Shown here piece by piece: positions 62,991 through 64,000 of a stretch of 64,000 nucleotides of DNA (position 1 is its first letter; each line of letters opens with the position of its first letter). A model generated the notes under the pieces. It did no database searches and was not told the DNA's origin. It was given only the letters and a program-made list of their open reading frames with translations. Position numbers and translations under genes: made by a program. Origin of the DNA: Lentimicrobiaceae bacterium (GTDB lineage Bacteria > Bacteroidota > Bacteroidia > Bacteroidales > JALOCA01); contig JALOCA010000014.1 of NCBI GenBank assembly GCA_023227965.1, positions 1 to 64,000 on the forward strand, in the 5' to 3' direction.

Positions 62991-63650
62991 TTAAATGTTT
63001 GATTGTTTTTCATCTAATGCTATTCTTGCTTGTTCATTTATACCATCAAAATAATTGATTAATTTTATCATATTATTTTTTAGATTTTTTAATCCAATTG
63101 TAATTTGAGGTAATGAATAATTTACTTCATTATTCCCACGATTTGGTTTGTTAAAGGGATAACGAAATGAATAAGAGCCTTTATCCAAATTATCAATCTC
63201 TGAAATCATATTTTCAACTGCATTATTTGTTTCAATACAATCGTTTTTTAAATTTTCATCATAAGAAATATAACGCTTTTCGATTTTAGGTCTTAAATCT
63301 TTCCATAAATCGATTAAAGAATGTTCAGTTGGAAAGCCAATTTCATCTGAAAAACTATTTCCATCTGTAATGTTTTCAAAACGAATTGTATCTTTAATAA
63401 TAATTTCTAAATGATGCCTAAATAGAAAAACAATAGGATAAATTAAACTATCTAATTTTAACCAATTTATTTTATTATCGTTTAAAAGTTTATCTAACAA
63501 TTCTATCGAAGCGTTTTTGTATCCTTCTGCAATTAAAAATAATGCTTGGTCATTATTTAGCCCTTTTGTCATATTTATTGAAGAATAATCATAATTCATT
63601 CCTGACTTTTCTTGAAATAATTTATCTGTTATTTTTAATTTTTCTTCCAT
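62991..63650 (-). CDS. Unknown protein in an inverted-repeat-bounded unit
   Basis: A 219-residue, very AT-rich gene with no signal or membrane segments. It has a mainly helical composition with a central PIVFLFRHHLEIIIKDTIRF (about 77-96), reminiscent of helical proteins of cassette and defence regions, but it lacks a clear HEPN R-x4-6-H motif and I assign no function. Both ends carry related sequence: GTTATAGCAA lies 30 bases downstream of its stop and again, inverted, just before its start, and 25-base inverted hairpin repeats lie outside these. Base composition differs from core genes, which points to transfer. Confidence 0.7.
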   Translation of the reverse strand: MEEKLKITDKLFQEKSGMNYDYSSINMTKGLNNDQALFLIAEGYKNASIELLDKLLNDNKINWLKLDSLIYPIVFLFRHHLEIIIKDTIRFENITDGNSFSDEIGFPTEHSLIDLWKDLRPKIEKRYISYDENLKNDCIETNNAVENMISEIDNLDKGSYSFRYPFNKPNRGNNEVNYSLPQITIGLKNLKNNMIKLINYFDGINEQARIALDEKQSNI

Positions 63651-63709
63651 AAATTTTTTTATTTGCTATAACTTTTATAAGCTCTGACAAAATGATCCCC
63701 CCTGCCTCA

Positions 63710-63734
63710 CGGAATTTGCAATTCCGCTCGGAAC
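63710..63734. repeat. GGAATT hairpin, right arm of inverted pair flanking the 219-aa gene
   Basis: CGGAATT (63710-63716), TGC, AATTCCG (63720-63726), then CTCGGAAC. The 25 bases are the exact reverse complement of 62908-62932. The sequence next to it (AAAATTTGCACTTTTCTCTTTCC) also resembles 62829-62850 in direct orientation. Confidence 0.85.
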
Positions 63735-63814
63735 GCTAGAAAATTTGCACTTTTCTCTTTCCATTATTTATTTTATAGTTGTTAACGGCATTGTTTTCCC
63801 GCTCATTGTTGTTT

Positions 63815-63887
63815 TCAAATCTTCAAATCATCTAATCTTCAAATTAACTAATTTTCAAATTTTCAAATCATCCAATTTTCAAATCAA
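63815..63887. repeat. Low-complexity TTCAAAT(C) repeat
   Basis: About eight imperfect copies of TTCAAAT, many as TTCAAATCA or TCTTCAAAT, fill this stretch before the partial gene at the window end. Such TTCAAATC tracts recur in intergenic DNA of Bacteroidota. Confidence 0.6.
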
Positions 63888-63889
63888 TT

Positions 63890-64000
63890 TTAAACTGGAG
63901 GCTTAGCGTCGCCTACTTCTTCATTTTTCTTGTGCCAGCCGCCTATTACTCTTGCATTGGAATATTCGAGATAGAAATCGGGATGACTTTCTTTGTATAT
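63890..64000 (-). CDS. C-terminal end of a gene cut by the window border
   Basis: On the minus strand an open frame enters from base 64000 and ends at TAA (63890-63892), giving 36 residues with HPDFYLEYSNARVIGGWHK and ending DAKPPV. Composition is protein-like and GC is higher than in the repeat region. The family is not recognised from so short a piece. Confidence 0.5.
   Translation of the reverse strand: MYKESHPDFYLEYSNARVIGGWHKKNEEVGDAKPPV

Noticed and set aside
62280..63000. CRISPR array
   Set aside because: Repeats are long (115 bases), few, irregularly spaced and without cas genes.
62991..63650. HEPN-type toxin for the 219-aa protein
   Set aside because: FRHHLE suggests a helical HEPN-like segment, but the required R-x4-6-H spacing is not seen and no antitoxin partner is adjacent.

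Overview
The window looks like a chromosome segment of an anaerobic member of the Bacteroidota, probably Bacteroidales or a close relative. The evidence is an AT-rich genome, promoters of the TTG-N19/20-TAnnTTTG type rather than E. coli -10 boxes, few Shine-Dalgarno sequences, GH92/GH2 mannosidases, Mpl, tandem rhomboids, a Bacteroidota-type MutL and rpsP with a long charged tail. Species cannot be named from the sequence. Region by region: 1-9.9 kb is housekeeping: a cupin, the minus-strand rpsP/rimM/trmN6 group, dnaE, trxA, a DUF58 protein, a deacetylase-like lipid/wall protein and ychF. 10-24.5 kb is accessory: a decayed FtsX/MacB permease, a multi-PAS histidine kinase, an aminotransferase, an exported protein, a beta-mannosidase plus GH92 alpha-mannosidase pair, an alpha/beta-hydrolase-like protein and a membrane LytTR regulator. 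24.5-35.5 kb is mainly core: mpl, cysH, tRNA-Arg(ACG), an amidohydrolase lipoprotein, a GroES-like protein, mutL, two rhomboid proteases and a membrane endonuclease/phosphatase. 

The centre of interest is 35.4-49.2 kb, a divergent hydrogen-metabolism locus. Rightward it encodes a trimeric NADH-linked [FeFe] hydrogenase (hydC, hydB, hydA; HydA has every H-cluster cysteine), then an H-cluster-domain histidine kinase, a lone receiver protein, a receiver-histidine kinase hybrid, the NADH-sensing repressor Rex, RibF and a metallo-beta-lactamase-fold protein. Leftward it encodes a small [2Fe-2S] protein, a second H-cluster-domain sensor ending in a PAS domain, and a SpoIIE/PP2C-type phosphatase. 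Two tandem palindromes of the Rex-operator form TGTTA-N6-TAACA lie between the two arms. My reading is that redox state (Rex/NADH) and H2 (two H-cluster sensors, one feeding a phosphorelay and one a phosphatase) jointly control the enzyme; the maturases hydEFG are not in the window. 

49-60 kb holds a TPR membrane protein, an orphan dockerin-like tail, a membrane glycosyltransferase, an ABC-F ATPase and a very large UvrA-like protein (1638 aa) that is two UvrA2-type units fused head to tail, with four ATPase domains. A tRNA-Glu(CTC) gene follows at 60.0 kb. From there to the end the DNA is AT-rich and accessory: a membrane protein, a methyltransferase/DUF3795 pair and an unknown 219-aa gene bracketed by inverted hairpin repeats, next to about 1 kb of non-coding DNA packed with related hairpins, a 115-bp direct repeat and a 36-bp perfect palindrome. 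This resembles a cassette or mobile-repeat region without a visible recombinase.
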